Shown piece by piece: positions 7,203 to 13,772 of a DNA stretch of 13,772 nucleotides (positions within the stretch are counted from its first letter, which is position 1; each line of letters opens with the position of its first letter). The DNA lies in assembly GCA_959596495.1 (NCBI GenBank), contig CAUFXK010000053.1, forward strand, positions 1 through 13,772, written 5' to 3'. The position numbers and the translations under genes are program-made. The notes beneath the pieces are model-generated. The model was not told where the DNA came from. It saw only the letters and a program-made list of their open reading frames with translations, and did no database searches. Origin of the DNA: an uncultured Collinsella sp. GTDB lineage: Bacteria > Actinomycetota > Coriobacteriia > Coriobacteriales > Coriobacteriaceae.

Positions 7203-8333
7203 ATGCCCAACAAACCCGTGAAGATCATCATGCTTACCGGATACCTCGGTGCCGGCAAGACCACACTGCTCAACCACATCCTCGCTAACGACGGCGGCAT
7301 CCGCGCCGCCGTGATCGTCAACGATATCGGCGAGATCAACGTCGACGCCAGCCTCATCGCCGACGGCGGCCTTTCCGAGACCGACGACCTCATCCCGCTC
7401 ACCAACGGCTGCATCTGCTGCACGCTTTCGGACGACCTTGCCAACCAGCTGCAGGGCATCGCCGATTCGGGCAAGTTCGACTACATCATCATCGAGGCCT
7501 CGGGTATCTGCGAGCCTATCCCCATCGCCTACACCATCTCGAGCTTCTGCGACGAGGCCAAGGTGGGCGGCCAGCCCAAGCTTGCACTCGACAACATCGT
7601 GGCTGTGGTCGATTGCGCCCGCATGTACGACGAGTTCAACGGCGGCCGCGACCTGTTGGCCGAGGATATCGACGAGGACGACATCGAGAGCCTGCTCATC
7701 CAGCAGATCGAGTTCTGCTCCACGCTGATCCTCAACAAGACCGATACCGTGAGCCCTGAGCAGATCGCCGAGCTCAAGGCTATCGTGCGCAGCCTGCAGA
7801 AGGACGCCGTGATTGTCGAGGCCCAAAACGGCGAGGTCCCCATGGAGGAGCTGCTCGATACCGACCGCTTCGACTTTATGCGCGCCTACAACTCCGCCGC
7901 CTGGATCGAGGCCATGGAGCATCCCGAGGAGCACGACGACCCCGAGGTGCTCGAGTACGACATCGAGACCTTTGTGTACTCGCGCCGCAAGCCGTTTGAC
8001 CTGCAGAAGTTCACCGATTTTGTTGAGCAGGAGTGGCCCGACGAGGTCATCCGCGTCAAGGGTCCGCTGTGGCAGACCGGCGATCCGGACATGTGCTACA
8101 TGTTCGAGCAGGCCGGCCACCAAATGCGCCTGATGGAGAACGGTCTGTTCGTTGACTCCGCGCCCGAGGGCGAGAAGCAGAAGATCATCGACGAGAACCC
8201 CGAGATCATGCAGATTTGGGACGACGAGACGGGCGACCGCATGACGAGCCTGTGCATCATCGGCCGTCACATGGACAAGGATGCGCTCATCGCCTCCCTC
8301 GATGCCTGCCTGACCGACTGGCACCGCGCCTAG
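7203..8333 (+). CDS. COG0523 (CobW/ZNG1-type) metallochaperone GTPase
   Basis: This 376-residue G3E-class GTPase has Walker A GYLGAGKTT (13-21), the metal-binding CxCC motif at 70-73 (CICC), a Walker B-like strand IIIEASG (95-101), and the guanine-specificity motif NKTD (178-181). A CobW_C domain fills roughly 255-370 (ETFVYSRRKPFD...). Family members use GTP hydrolysis to deliver zinc, cobalt, nickel or iron to client enzymes. No histidine-rich tail or cobalamin or nitrile-hydratase neighbour is seen, so the metal cannot be assigned. An acidic run, EDIDEDDIE, lies near 154-162. The ATG at 7203 is preferred over that at 7182 because AAAGGAGGG (7191-7199) sits between them, though the spacing of about 4 bases is tight. 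An intrinsic terminator follows the stop by about 40 bases. Confidence 0.88.
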   Translation: MPNKPVKIIMLTGYLGAGKTTLLNHILANDGGIRAAVIVNDIGEINVDASLIADGGLSETDDLIPLTNGCICCTLSDDLANQLQGIADSGKFDYIIIEASGICEPIPIAYTISSFCDEAKVGGQPKLALDNIVAVVDCARMYDEFNGGRDLLAEDIDEDDIESLLIQQIEFCSTLILNKTDTVSPEQIAELKAIVRSLQKDAVIVEAQNGEVPMEELLDTDRFDFMRAYNSAAWIEAMEHPEEHDDPEVLEYDIETFVYSRRKPFDLQKFTDFVEQEWPDEVIRVKGPLWQTGDPDMCYMFEQAGHQMRLMENGLFVDSAPEGEKQKIIDENPEIMQIWDDETGDRMTSLCIIGRHMDKDALIASLDACLTDWHRA

Positions 8334-8372
8334 ATTTATCCAAGCGGGCATTTTTCCGCCTACGTAACCACC

Positions 8373-8407
8373 AAACCACCACGAAGGTGCCCTTCGTGGT
8401 GGTTTTT
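8373..8407 (+). terminator. Strong intrinsic terminator after the metallochaperone gene
   Basis: AAACCACCACGAAGG (8373-8387) pairs perfectly over 15 bp with CCTTCGTGGTGGTTT (8391-8405) around the loop TGC. The stem runs straight into a TTTTT tract (8403-8407). This is a textbook rho-independent terminator. It ends only 21 bases before the ATG of trmL, which leaves no room for a normal promoter between them. Confidence 0.9.
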
Positions 8408-8428
8408 CGTTCTGAGCCAAGGAGATTC

Positions 8429-9028
8429 ATGTTCAACATTGTGCTGTATGCGCCCGAGATTCCGGCCAACACGGGCAATATCGGCCGCACCTGCGTGGTT
8501 ACCGGCGCCCGCCTGCATCTGGTGGAGCCGCTGGGGTTTTCGCTCGACGACAAGACGGTACGTCGCGCCGGCCTGGGCTACTGGCAGAATTTGGACGTGA
8601 CGACCTATGCCGGCTGGGAGGATTTCCTTGCGCGCAACGGTCTCTCCCCCGCTGACGAGCGCCTGCATCTGCTGACCAAAAAGGCACGCCGCACCTATGC
8701 GCAGAGTACCTACCGCGGCGGTGACTATTTGGTCTTTGGCAGCGAGAGCTCGGGGATTCCCGAGCCACTGCTTGCCGCGGCGCCCGAGCGCTGCGAGCGC
8801 ATCCCCATGCTGCGCGATTGTGATTCGCTCGATAATGCCGAGGCCTGGGAAGCCCACGAGGAATCGCTGGGACATACCGAGGACAGCCACGAGGCCATCC
8901 TTCAACAGGATATCTGCGGCAACTTCGTCAATCCGGACGACTACCGCATCAGCGCACTCAACCTCTCCAACAGCGCCGCCATCGTCCTCTATGAGGCTCT
9001 GCGCCAAACAGGCTTTCCGGGAATGTGA
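8429..9028 (+). CDS. trmL: tRNA (cytidine/uridine-34)-2'-O-methyltransferase with insert
   Basis: This 199-residue SPOUT methyltransferase is of the TrmL (CspR/YibK) type, which uses S-adenosylmethionine to methylate the wobble ribose of certain leucine tRNAs. The family blocks are present: PEIPANTGNIGRT (9-21), LVFGSESSGIP (101-111), IPM (125-127) and LNLSNSAAIVLYEALRQ (177-193). TrmL proteins are normally about 155-160 residues. Here a hydrophilic, acidic stretch of about 40 residues (roughly 130-172) separates IPM from LNLSNS, where the family normally has only a few residues. That joint lies in the trefoil-knot cofactor-binding region. AAGGAG ends 4 bases before the ATG. The stop TGA lies inside the left copy of the flanking hairpin repeat. 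Confidence 0.88.
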   Translation: MFNIVLYAPEIPANTGNIGRTCVVTGARLHLVEPLGFSLDDKTVRRAGLGYWQNLDVTTYAGWEDFLARNGLSPADERLHLLTKKARRTYAQSTYRGGDYLVFGSESSGIPEPLLAAAPERCERIPMLRDCDSLDNAEAWEAHEESLGHTEDSHEAILQQDICGNFVNPDDYRISALNLSNSAAIVLYEALRQTGFPGM

Positions 9029-9052
9029 CAAAGGGACTGTACCTTTGTCACA
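9024..9052. repeat. GACAAAGG/CCTTTGTC hairpin repeat, left copy
   Basis: Arms TGTGACAAAGG (9024-9034) and CCTTTGTCACA (9042-9052) pair perfectly over 11 bp around the loop GACTGTA. The stop codon of trmL is within the left arm. A second copy lies at 13158-13186; over the 26-base core the two agree at 23 positions and have the same orientation. No T-run follows. It could be a dispersed 3'-end repeat or mark the edge of an insertion. Confidence 0.8.
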
Positions 9053-9131
9053 CAATTAGGTCCGCACCCCTACCTATACCGATTTACACCAAACGCCGCC
9101 AAAGTTCTCCGCCATCGAAGAACACGGCCGG

Positions 9132-10520
9132 CTATCCTTCTGCATCGCAAGCCTCAACCTCACCGTTCACAGCGGCCGTTTCCATACCCACTAGTATTGC
9201 AACACGCTCCTGTTTTTCAATGATGAATCGCTTGTGGTAGAAGATGTTGGCATATTGCAAAACACGATTCATCTGCGAGACATCAAACAAGGCGCCGACA
9301 GCGCCGCCAAATACGGGAATAGCCTTGCCGAGGGATTTTTGAGTGATATTCCTGCCAATTTGCTCGAGTACGTTTTTGAAAACACTGCTCTCGATCGACT
9401 TCTTACCGGCATTCTCGAGCGCCTTACGCGCAGCGACATTAGCAAGAGCGCGAATCTGCGTGACAAGCATAGCCGCGCCGCCCCGTGCCGCCATGGCCGT
9501 CCAGCCCTTCTTGACTGTCTGTTTCACGCCCTCCATCTCGGCCACAAGCATCACCTTACCGATTGCGAGAGCCATGCCATCAGCAGAACCTGCAGACGGA
9601 GCCATCGCGTTTGAAAACACATCGCCCGCAATGACCATTTCAGCCGGATCTTCTTTAACGTTAAATCCGTACATCATGGCCACTGACTGCACCGCACGAT
9701 AATAGAGGAACATGCTGAATACGATATTGAAAGGCAGACCGGCAAAACCAGGAGCACCCGTCACCGCGCCCTCGGTCGCCGCAAGCAGCAGGTGCTTACC
9801 GTTCTCACCTGCCGCAATCTTCGCAACGTCAAAACTCCGAAGCATGAATAGCTCATCAATCGAACGGATAGTAACGTTTTCAAGAGTGGTGTTTGCGGCC
9901 TCAACAATCTGCGCCTCAGTAACGCTGTACTTGGCAGCTTGCTCCTCGATAACCTTGAAACCATCGACAACCTGCTTCATAACCTGTGCATACAGCTCTT
10001 GTTGCTGAATCTCACTTGTAAGCCCGTCGAGCGCATCTCCAACGGTAGCACGAAGATTTTCCGGTATCTTTGACCCAGCCTTATCGGTCAGCTGTTTGAG
10101 TTTTGAAGGCGCCACCATCTTTTCGTATTGCTCAGTCAATGCCTCGAGCTCGGCAAGCTCTCGATTGGTCAGTAACGGGTCGGGCAACACCCAATCACCA
10201 TTACCGTCGATGAACGTCGACGACAGACCGAGTTGCTCTTGTCGCTTTGCGTTGTAGCGTTCGTTCGCCGCGGCTGCGGTTGCAGAAGCAATCCCGTTTG
10301 CAAAGTCCGAAACACCTTTAAGCGCATTATCCGCCAACGGGCTAGCGGCTTCCGCCAATTCACCCGATTTCTTTTGAGCCTCCTTGACCACATCCATAAT
10401 GGCGTTTCCAGCGCCATTAAATGCTCCAGTCATTATGTTCTCCAGCGAAGAAAAACCAATACCGGACTTCTTCTGTTTTTCGAGCTTCGCCTCAACAAAC
10501 TGCTGCTGTTTGTCCGACAC
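9132..10520 (-). CDS. EcsC-family protein
   Basis: The C-terminal half of this 462-residue protein resembles the EcsC domain (about 125-440). Landmarks are the hydrophobic GFAGLPFNIVFSMFLYY (258-274), the YGFNVKEDPAE segment (284-294) typical of the family, and the closing GKAIPVFGGAVGALFD and NIFYHKRF stretch (398-432). The N-terminal part (1-120) is Ala-, Lys- and Glu-rich and probably helical. EcsC domains occur alone or beside transporter genes, and their biochemical role is not established; membrane association is likely. The GTG at 10520 is preferred because AAGGG sits 8 bases upstream. A GTG at 10529 has no spaced ribosome site. It starts 11 bases past the stop of the DUF4230 gene, so the two should be one operon and may be translationally coupled. 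Confidence 0.72.
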   Translation of the reverse strand: MSDKQQQFVEAKLEKQKKSGIGFSSLENIMTGAFNGAGNAIMDVVKEAQKKSGELAEAASPLADNALKGVSDFANGIASATAAAANERYNAKRQEQLGLSSTFIDGNGDWVLPDPLLTNRELAELEALTEQYEKMVAPSKLKQLTDKAGSKIPENLRATVGDALDGLTSEIQQQELYAQVMKQVVDGFKVIEEQAAKYSVTEAQIVEAANTTLENVTIRSIDELFMLRSFDVAKIAAGENGKHLLLAATEGAVTGAPGFAGLPFNIVFSMFLYYRAVQSVAMMYGFNVKEDPAEMVIAGDVFSNAMAPSAGSADGMALAIGKVMLVAEMEGVKQTVKKGWTAMAARGGAAMLVTQIRALANVAARKALENAGKKSIESSVFKNVLEQIGRNITQKSLGKAIPVFGGAVGALFDVSQMNRVLQYANIFYHKRFIIEKQERVAILVGMETAAVNGEVEACDAEG

Positions 10521-10531
10521 GCCAATCACCC

Positions 10532-11176
10532 TTACTTAAACGTAACGTTAACATCGACATCGTCGCCGCATAGGGCTTTGACCTGTTTTTCGATCAGACC
10601 ACGGGCTCTGTCATCAGATTCTTTGAGCATATTGCTCTCTTTGACCTTCTTGGTCTGCTCTTTCTTAGCCTGTTTCAACAAACCGTTCAGATCGTCTGTA
10701 CTCACTTGATTCCAGTTCAGAAAACCATTGTCCTCAACATATTTCTTCAGGGTATTGGGGTCTGTTGAGAAAGAGGTAATTTCCGAGTGAGGCAATGTAA
10801 CCTTTACGCTCTTGACCTCTGAGCTCTTGTCGTTCATATCAACCCGCTTGATTTCAGTCTTCACTTTATCGGCATTGATCCCGATGTCAGCCTTGCCGTC
10901 AATCGTTGCGACATATCGCTTAGACGTAAAGGGGTTTTCCCACCCAAGCGGATTCCCCGCTTCGTCAATTGAGAGCAGCTGCGTGAAGTTATATTCGTAC
11001 GTCACGAGCTTTACGACCGGAGTAATCTCCTCACGAATCGAATCATCGGTGATCGTTGTGGGATTACGCGTCAAATACATCCAGATGCACCCGGCAGTCG
11101 CCACGGCTGTAACGGCCAGCAAACCGCCAAAGACAAGCTTTTGCGTTATTGTTGTAAACAAGTTAGTTTTTGCCAT
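10532..11176 (-). CDS. DUF4230 single-pass membrane protein
   Basis: This 214-residue protein has a short cytoplasmic N-terminus, one membrane helix (about 13-36, LVFGGLLAVTAVATAGCIWM), and an extracytoplasmic domain. The ITDDSIREEITPVVKLVTYEYNFT segment (42-65) and the following YVATIDGKADIGINADKVK strands match my recollection of the DUF4230 family, a widespread family of unknown function. The C-terminal 60 residues are lysine-rich and helical. The ATG at 11176 is chosen, with AAAGG 9 bases upstream. The frame is open to another ATG at 11248 without a ribosome site. A perfect TTGACA lies on the minus strand at 11251-11256, but no good -10 box is spaced from it, so the promoter is unresolved. 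The EcsC gene follows at once. Confidence 0.7.
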   Translation of the reverse strand: MAKTNLFTTITQKLVFGGLLAVTAVATAGCIWMYLTRNPTTITDDSIREEITPVVKLVTYEYNFTQLLSIDEAGNPLGWENPFTSKRYVATIDGKADIGINADKVKTEIKRVDMNDKSSEVKSVKVTLPHSEITSFSTDPNTLKKYVEDNGFLNWNQVSTDDLNGLLKQAKKEQTKKVKESNMLKESDDRARGLIEKQVKALCGDDVDVNVTFK

Positions 11177-11265
11177 CCTGTTTCGCCTTTCTTTTATTAG
11201 CTCGACTTTTCCATCATCTTCCATCGTGCGCATGGCTGCACGAATCATTCTGTCAACGGCTTAAT

Positions 11266-11298
11266 GCAAAACGCGACCGTTCGGAGAAAACGGTCGCG
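11266..11298 (-). terminator. Intrinsic terminator of the lipoprotein gene
   Basis: CGCGACCGTT (11272-11281) and AACGGTCGCG (11289-11298) form a perfect 10-bp stem with a 7-base loop. Read on the minus strand the stem is followed by TTTTGC. It begins 22 bases past the lipoprotein stop and lies upstream of the DUF4230 gene. That gene is therefore probably transcribed separately or by read-through. Confidence 0.75.
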
Positions 11299-11320
11299 CT
11301 CTCTTTCCTATTCCCGCGAA

Positions 11321-12133
11321 TTATTCCTTGACACTGTAACTCGATACTGTCGGTGCAACCCTCGAAGCGTCAACCTCGCTCATTACCTCAAACTTCACCT
11401 TCTCGCCAGGCGCCCAGGCGGATGTATCTGCGTAGCATTCTTCCGCCCTTACACCATCGGCATCGTAAAGGGCAACATTTAGAAAAACGTTTTCGAACGA
11501 TATGTCGGAGGTGTTTTCGACGATTGCGGTGTACGTATAGAGGCCGTAGCCATCGTCACTTTTCTCAAAGGTCGCCGATGAGAGCAGACCGTTGATGGCC
11601 TCATCATTATGCGTCTTCTCCTCTACGGTCCTACCGTTCTTGATCAGCTCGTCAAACGCATCACGATACTCGTCATCGACCGTCAAGTCATACCGATCAA
11701 CCAGTTTCTTAAGCTGTGCTGATCGTGCGTCGTAGGCCCTTTCCCATTCGTCGTAGTACTTGGGATCCGATTCCGCGTACTTCTTGACAACATCAAGCTG
11801 ATTATCAAGCAGGTTGAGATAGGCGATGACGTCTTCTTGCATCTTAGTGTCTTTAAATGACGCCTTTTTGAGTTCTTTGTCGTTATCGACCTCGGTTTTA
11901 ATTGCCTCTTTTCGCACTTTATTCGAGCCTAGATCAGCATCCTCTCCCAGTGAATCAAGGTAATCAGACCGCTTTTGATAGCCTTGAGCAATCACGGCCA
12001 TTGCACGGTCGTCGGCATAATCAGGCTCATCGTTTTTCTTCTCGGCCTGCGAGCAGCCGCTCAGCAGAAGAGCCCCACAAAACACCGTCGCAAATAGCGC
12101 GATCGCCGCAGCTATCCCATAACGCCTTTTCAT
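11321..12133 (-). CDS. Lipoprotein with C-terminal FxLYD-type domain
   Basis: This 270-residue precursor has a lipoprotein signal peptide: MKRRY, a hydrophobic stretch to residue 25, and lipobox LLSGC with Cys27 as the lipid-modified residue. The mature protein should be anchored to the outer face of the cell membrane. Residues 28-185 are highly charged and probably helical, rich in Asp, Glu and Lys. The C-terminal part (about 199-265) has the beta-rich FxLYD pattern: IVENTSDISFENVFLNVALY, DADG and WAPGEKVKFEV. FxLYD domains occur in secreted or surface proteins and have no catalytic role assigned. ATG at 12133 is clear: AAAGGAGG ends 5 bases before it. Its own terminator follows, so it forms a separate transcription unit in the block. 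Confidence 0.75.
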   Translation of the reverse strand: MKRRYGIAAAIALFATVFCGALLLSGCSQAEKKNDEPDYADDRAMAVIAQGYQKRSDYLDSLGEDADLGSNKVRKEAIKTEVDNDKELKKASFKDTKMQEDVIAYLNLLDNQLDVVKKYAESDPKYYDEWERAYDARSAQLKKLVDRYDLTVDDEYRDAFDELIKNGRTVEEKTHNDEAINGLLSSATFEKSDDGYGLYTYTAIVENTSDISFENVFLNVALYDADGVRAEECYADTSAWAPGEKVKFEVMSEVDASRVAPTVSSYSVKE

Positions 12134-12176
12134 TTCGTCCTCCTTTAAATACAAAACAAAACACGATATCTAGCCA

Positions 12177-12206
12177 CCTCGTCAAAAAGCAGACATTTTG
12201 ACGAGG
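12177..12206. repeat. 11-bp perfect inverted repeat upstream of the lipoprotein gene
   Basis: CCTCGTCAAAA (12177-12187) and TTTTGACGAGG (12196-12206) are perfect inverted repeats with an 8-base spacer. They lie between the recombinase stop (12301) and the lipoprotein start (12133). Neither strand has a T-run after the stem. The minus strand carries TTGACG within the arm, a fair -35 box. It may be an operator for the lipoprotein gene, a leader stem or a recombinase binding site; the sequence alone does not decide. Confidence 0.6.
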
Positions 12207-12300
12207 GGAGTTTATTGCACAGAGCTCACTCCTTCCCTCGATGATTATCCAGTTCACGCCCTAGAACCAAATAGTGCCACCGCGTTGCCAATTCGTCTAG

Positions 12301-12936
12301 CTAAAGAGGACGGGCAGACGGCGGACGGTCAAAACTGGTCGCGTCCGCCCGCCTCCAACGGTCGAACGTCGATGCGCTAACGTTCAAAAGCGCGGCGGCC
12401 TCTCGCCTCGTGACCTCACCCCCTTCATATGATCTGATGACATCGCGATAGCTATCTGGGCGTTCGAGTGCCGGCCTCCCAAATCTCACGCCACGCAGGC
12501 GCGCCGACGCGATACCCTCCGCCTGGCGCTGCTTGATGTTTTCGCGCTCTAGCTGCGCCACATAGCTCAAGATCTGAAGGACCAGATCCGCCATGAACGT
12601 TCCCGTGATGCCATCGGGCTGCTCGCGCGTATCGAGTAACGGCATATCAAGCACCACGATGGCAGCACGCCTATTCACCGTGATGCGTCGCCATTCATCG
12701 AGGACTTCACGATAATCGCGACCCAAACGGTCAATACTTTTGATTACGAGAACGTCACCCTCGCGCAACCTGCGAAGAAGACGCTGATATTGGGGGCGTC
12801 TAAAGTTCTTACCGCTTGCCTTGTCAGCGTAAATCCGACCCTGTTGGACGGGAAACCTTCCCAGTGCGTCCAACTGGCGATCCAAGTTCTGGTCTGCGGA
12901 AGAAACACGCGCATACCCAAAGATTCGATTGTCCAT
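12301..12936 (-). CDS. Serine recombinase (resolvase/invertase family)
   Basis: This 211-residue protein has the resolvase/invertase layout. The catalytic domain has GYARVSS with nucleophile Ser12, Arg10, and the conserved IKSIDRLGRD segment with Asp69, Arg70 and Arg73. The dimer-forming E helix covers about 115-150 (QLERENIKQRQAEGIASAR). GVRFGRP then leads to a C-terminal helix-turn-helix (about 174-197, TRREAAALLNVSASTFDRWRR). Such enzymes make double-strand cuts through a 5' phosphoserine link and then resolve or invert DNA. All key residues are present, so it should be active. The size fits small resolvases and invertases, not large serine integrases. AGGGG lies about 5 bases before the ATG. 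No partner transposase and no obvious invertible segment are in view, so its target is unknown. Confidence 0.9.
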   Translation of the reverse strand: MDNRIFGYARVSSADQNLDRQLDALGRFPVQQGRIYADKASGKNFRRPQYQRLLRRLREGDVLVIKSIDRLGRDYREVLDEWRRITVNRRAAIVVLDMPLLDTREQPDGITGTFMADLVLQILSYVAQLERENIKQRQAEGIASARLRGVRFGRPALERPDSYRDVIRSYEGGEVTRREAAALLNVSASTFDRWRRADATSFDRPPSARPL

Positions 12937-13157
12937 AATTGCCCCTATCGGCCGCCTCTTGGCAGCATCAGCTCAAGCGAGAGCCCACTCACTATAGGGC
13001 GTGCAAATTTCGCGAATGGGCTAAGGTCATTTTGGCCCTCAGACACAAGCTGTTCAAGCGCTACATCGATAACATGCTAGCTTTTAACAGCAATTAACTG
13101 CTTTTTACCAGAATTGGCTAGAAAAGAAAAGCGTGATGCTGACAGGCTTTGCCGGCA
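12937..13157. other. Non-coding stretch upstream of the recombinase
   Basis: No gene is seen in these 221 bases. There is an inverted pair AGCCCA (12982-12987) and TGGGCT (13017-13022), with TATAGT on the minus strand (12991-12996) between them. That hexamer is a possible -10 box for the recombinase, 55 bases before its ATG, though without a good -35. The palindrome TGCCGGCA (13150-13157) abuts the right copy of the hairpin repeat. The stretch around 13070-13130 is strongly AT-rich. Confidence 0.4.
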
Positions 13158-13186
13158 TGAGACAAAGGAACTGCCCCTTTGTCACA
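13158..13186. repeat. GACAAAGG/CCTTTGTC hairpin repeat, right copy
   Basis: Arms TGAGACAAAGG (13158-13168) and CCTTTGTCACA (13176-13186) pair with one mismatch around the loop AACTGCC. It starts 5 bases beyond the stop of the uvrA-family gene and matches the copy at 9024-9052 in sequence and orientation. Confidence 0.8.
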
Positions 13187-13191
13187 TTCGG

Positions 13192-13772
13192 TTATAGGTA
13201 GCGGCCGGTGATGCTTGCGGAGCAGGCTGCGATGTCGCCCGGCGTACCGGCGCAGACGATTTGCCCGCCCGCGTCGCCACCGCCCGGACCCATGTCGATC
13301 ACATAATCGGCGTTACGGATAAGATCGAGGTCGTGCTCGATCACGACAACTGTGGCGCCCTTGGCAACGAGACCGTCGAACACGCTCAGCAACACCTGAA
13401 CATCGAGCGGATGTAGTCCGATCGTGGGCTCATCGAATACGAATACGGCATCGTCCTGCACGCGGCCCATCTCGCTCGCAAGCTTAAGACGCTGCGCCTC
13501 GCCGCCCGAAAGCGCCGGTGTGGGCTCACCGAGCGTGAGATAGCCCAAGCCCAGGTCGTGCAAGGTCTGTAAGCGTGCCTGAACTTTCTTGAGCCCCACC
13601 GTGGCGTCGAGCGCTTCGTCCACACTCATGTCCATGAGCTGCGGCAACGTAAGCAGGCTCCTGTCCTTGCCCTCGCGATGGATATGCGAAGCCGCGTCTG
13701 CATAACGTGAGCCGCGACATGCCGGGCAGACGATCTCGACGTCGGGCAAAAACTGCACGTCGAGCGATATCG
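13192..13772 (-). CDS. UvrA-family ABC ATPase, C-terminal part (5' end outside window)
   Basis: About 193 residues of the C-terminal half are visible. They contain the first CPAC pair of the second zinc-binding module, the ABC signature LSGGEAQRLKLA, Walker B VFVFDEP, and the H-loop VIEHDLD, ending DMGPGGGDAGGQIVCAGTP...TGRYL. UvrA recognises damaged DNA in nucleotide excision repair. The motif after Walker B reads DEPTIGLHPLDV, where canonical UvrA has DEPTTGLH, and the tail is short, ending at TGRYL. Those traits recall the UvrA2-like or class II paralogues linked to drug tolerance rather than the housekeeping protein, so no symbol is given. The frame is open to the window edge. It converges on the accessory block. 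Confidence 0.8.
   Translation of the reverse strand, partial: ISLDVQFLPDVEIVCPACRGSRYADAASHIHREGKDRSLLTLPQLMDMSVDEALDATVGLKKVQARLQTLHDLGLGYLTLGEPTPALSGGEAQRLKLASEMGRVQDDAVFVFDEPTIGLHPLDVQVLLSVFDGLVAKGATVVVIEHDLDLIRNADYVIDMGPGGGDAGGQIVCAGTPGDIAACSASITGRYL

Larger units (their letters stand above)
9053..13157. mobile_element. Candidate small genomic island between direct hairpin repeats
   Basis: The block holds four minus-strand genes (serine recombinase, FxLYD lipoprotein, DUF4230 protein, EcsC protein) set between two convergent core-like genes. Parts are clearly more AT-rich than the flanks: 10621-10680 has 25 G+C in 60 bases, against 41 in 60 at 8461-8520. The recombinase at one end and the matching repeats at both ends suggest acquisition as a unit. 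No attachment-site duplication or transposase was identified, so the mechanism is open. Confidence 0.45.

Noticed and set aside
7083..8420. Long open frame of 445 codons on the minus strand.
   Set aside because: It lies antisense to the COG0523 gene, whose motifs are unmistakable; the reverse translation is a Leu/Val/Gly/Asp-rich artefact of G+C-rich codon use and spans the terminator.
11249..11320. The extended N-terminus of the DUF4230 frame from the ATG at 11248 as the true start.
   Set aside because: No ribosome site precedes it. The ATG at 11176 has a spaced AAAGG and puts the membrane helix near the N-terminus, as expected.
13085..13110. Weak AGCA...TGCT hairpin before a T-run as a terminator.
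   Set aside because: The stem is only about 4-5 bp and there is no plus-strand gene ending just before it.
9132..13157. Prophage or toxin-antitoxin interpretation of the accessory block.
   Set aside because: No phage structural, replication or lysis gene and no recognisable small toxin or antitoxin pair was seen; only the recombinase suggests mobility.

Overview
The window looks like chromosome from a Coriobacteriia actinobacterium, most probably Collinsella or a close relative. The evidence is high-G+C coding sequence, cytosolic multi-domain cyclic-di-GMP proteins, and a short GACAAAGG...CCTTTGTC repeat that I associate with this group. The genus is inferred from overall feel and remembered families, not from a search.

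Left part (1-9028) is core-like. It opens with the 3' end of a thiamine-phosphate synthase gene (thiE). Two tandem CGCATCCC/GGGATGCG hairpin repeats follow, then a patatin-like phospholipase gene on the minus strand. Divergent from the phospholipase lie two tandem paralogous cyclic-di-GMP genes. The first encodes about 905 residues: active-type GGDEF, PAS, two degenerate GGDEF domains and an active-type EAL. The second encodes 509 residues: active-type GGDEF, PAS and one degenerate GGDEF, with no EAL. The pair could both make and destroy cyclic-di-GMP under PAS control. After an 18-bp perfect hairpin come an iron-sulfur flavoprotein-like reductase, an ArsC/Spx-like protein without its catalytic cysteine, a COG0523 (CobW-type) metallochaperone GTPase, a strong intrinsic terminator, and trmL (tRNA wobble 2'-O-methyltransferase) with an unusual insert.

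Right part (9029-13191) is an accessory block of about 4.1 kb, locally more AT-rich, set between the convergent genes trmL and a uvrA-family gene. All four of its genes are on the minus strand: a serine recombinase, an FxLYD-type lipoprotein, a DUF4230 membrane protein and an EcsC-family protein. The last two are translationally close. Near-identical 26-bp hairpin cores in the same orientation lie at both ends (9024-9052 and 13158-13186), each touching or a few bases past the stop codon of the flanking core gene. I read the block as a small integrated cargo region with an envelope-related theme. Its biological role is unknown.

The window closes with the 3' part of a uvrA-family ATPase gene on the minus strand (13192 to the edge). 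I saw no rRNA, tRNA, CRISPR array or insertion sequence.
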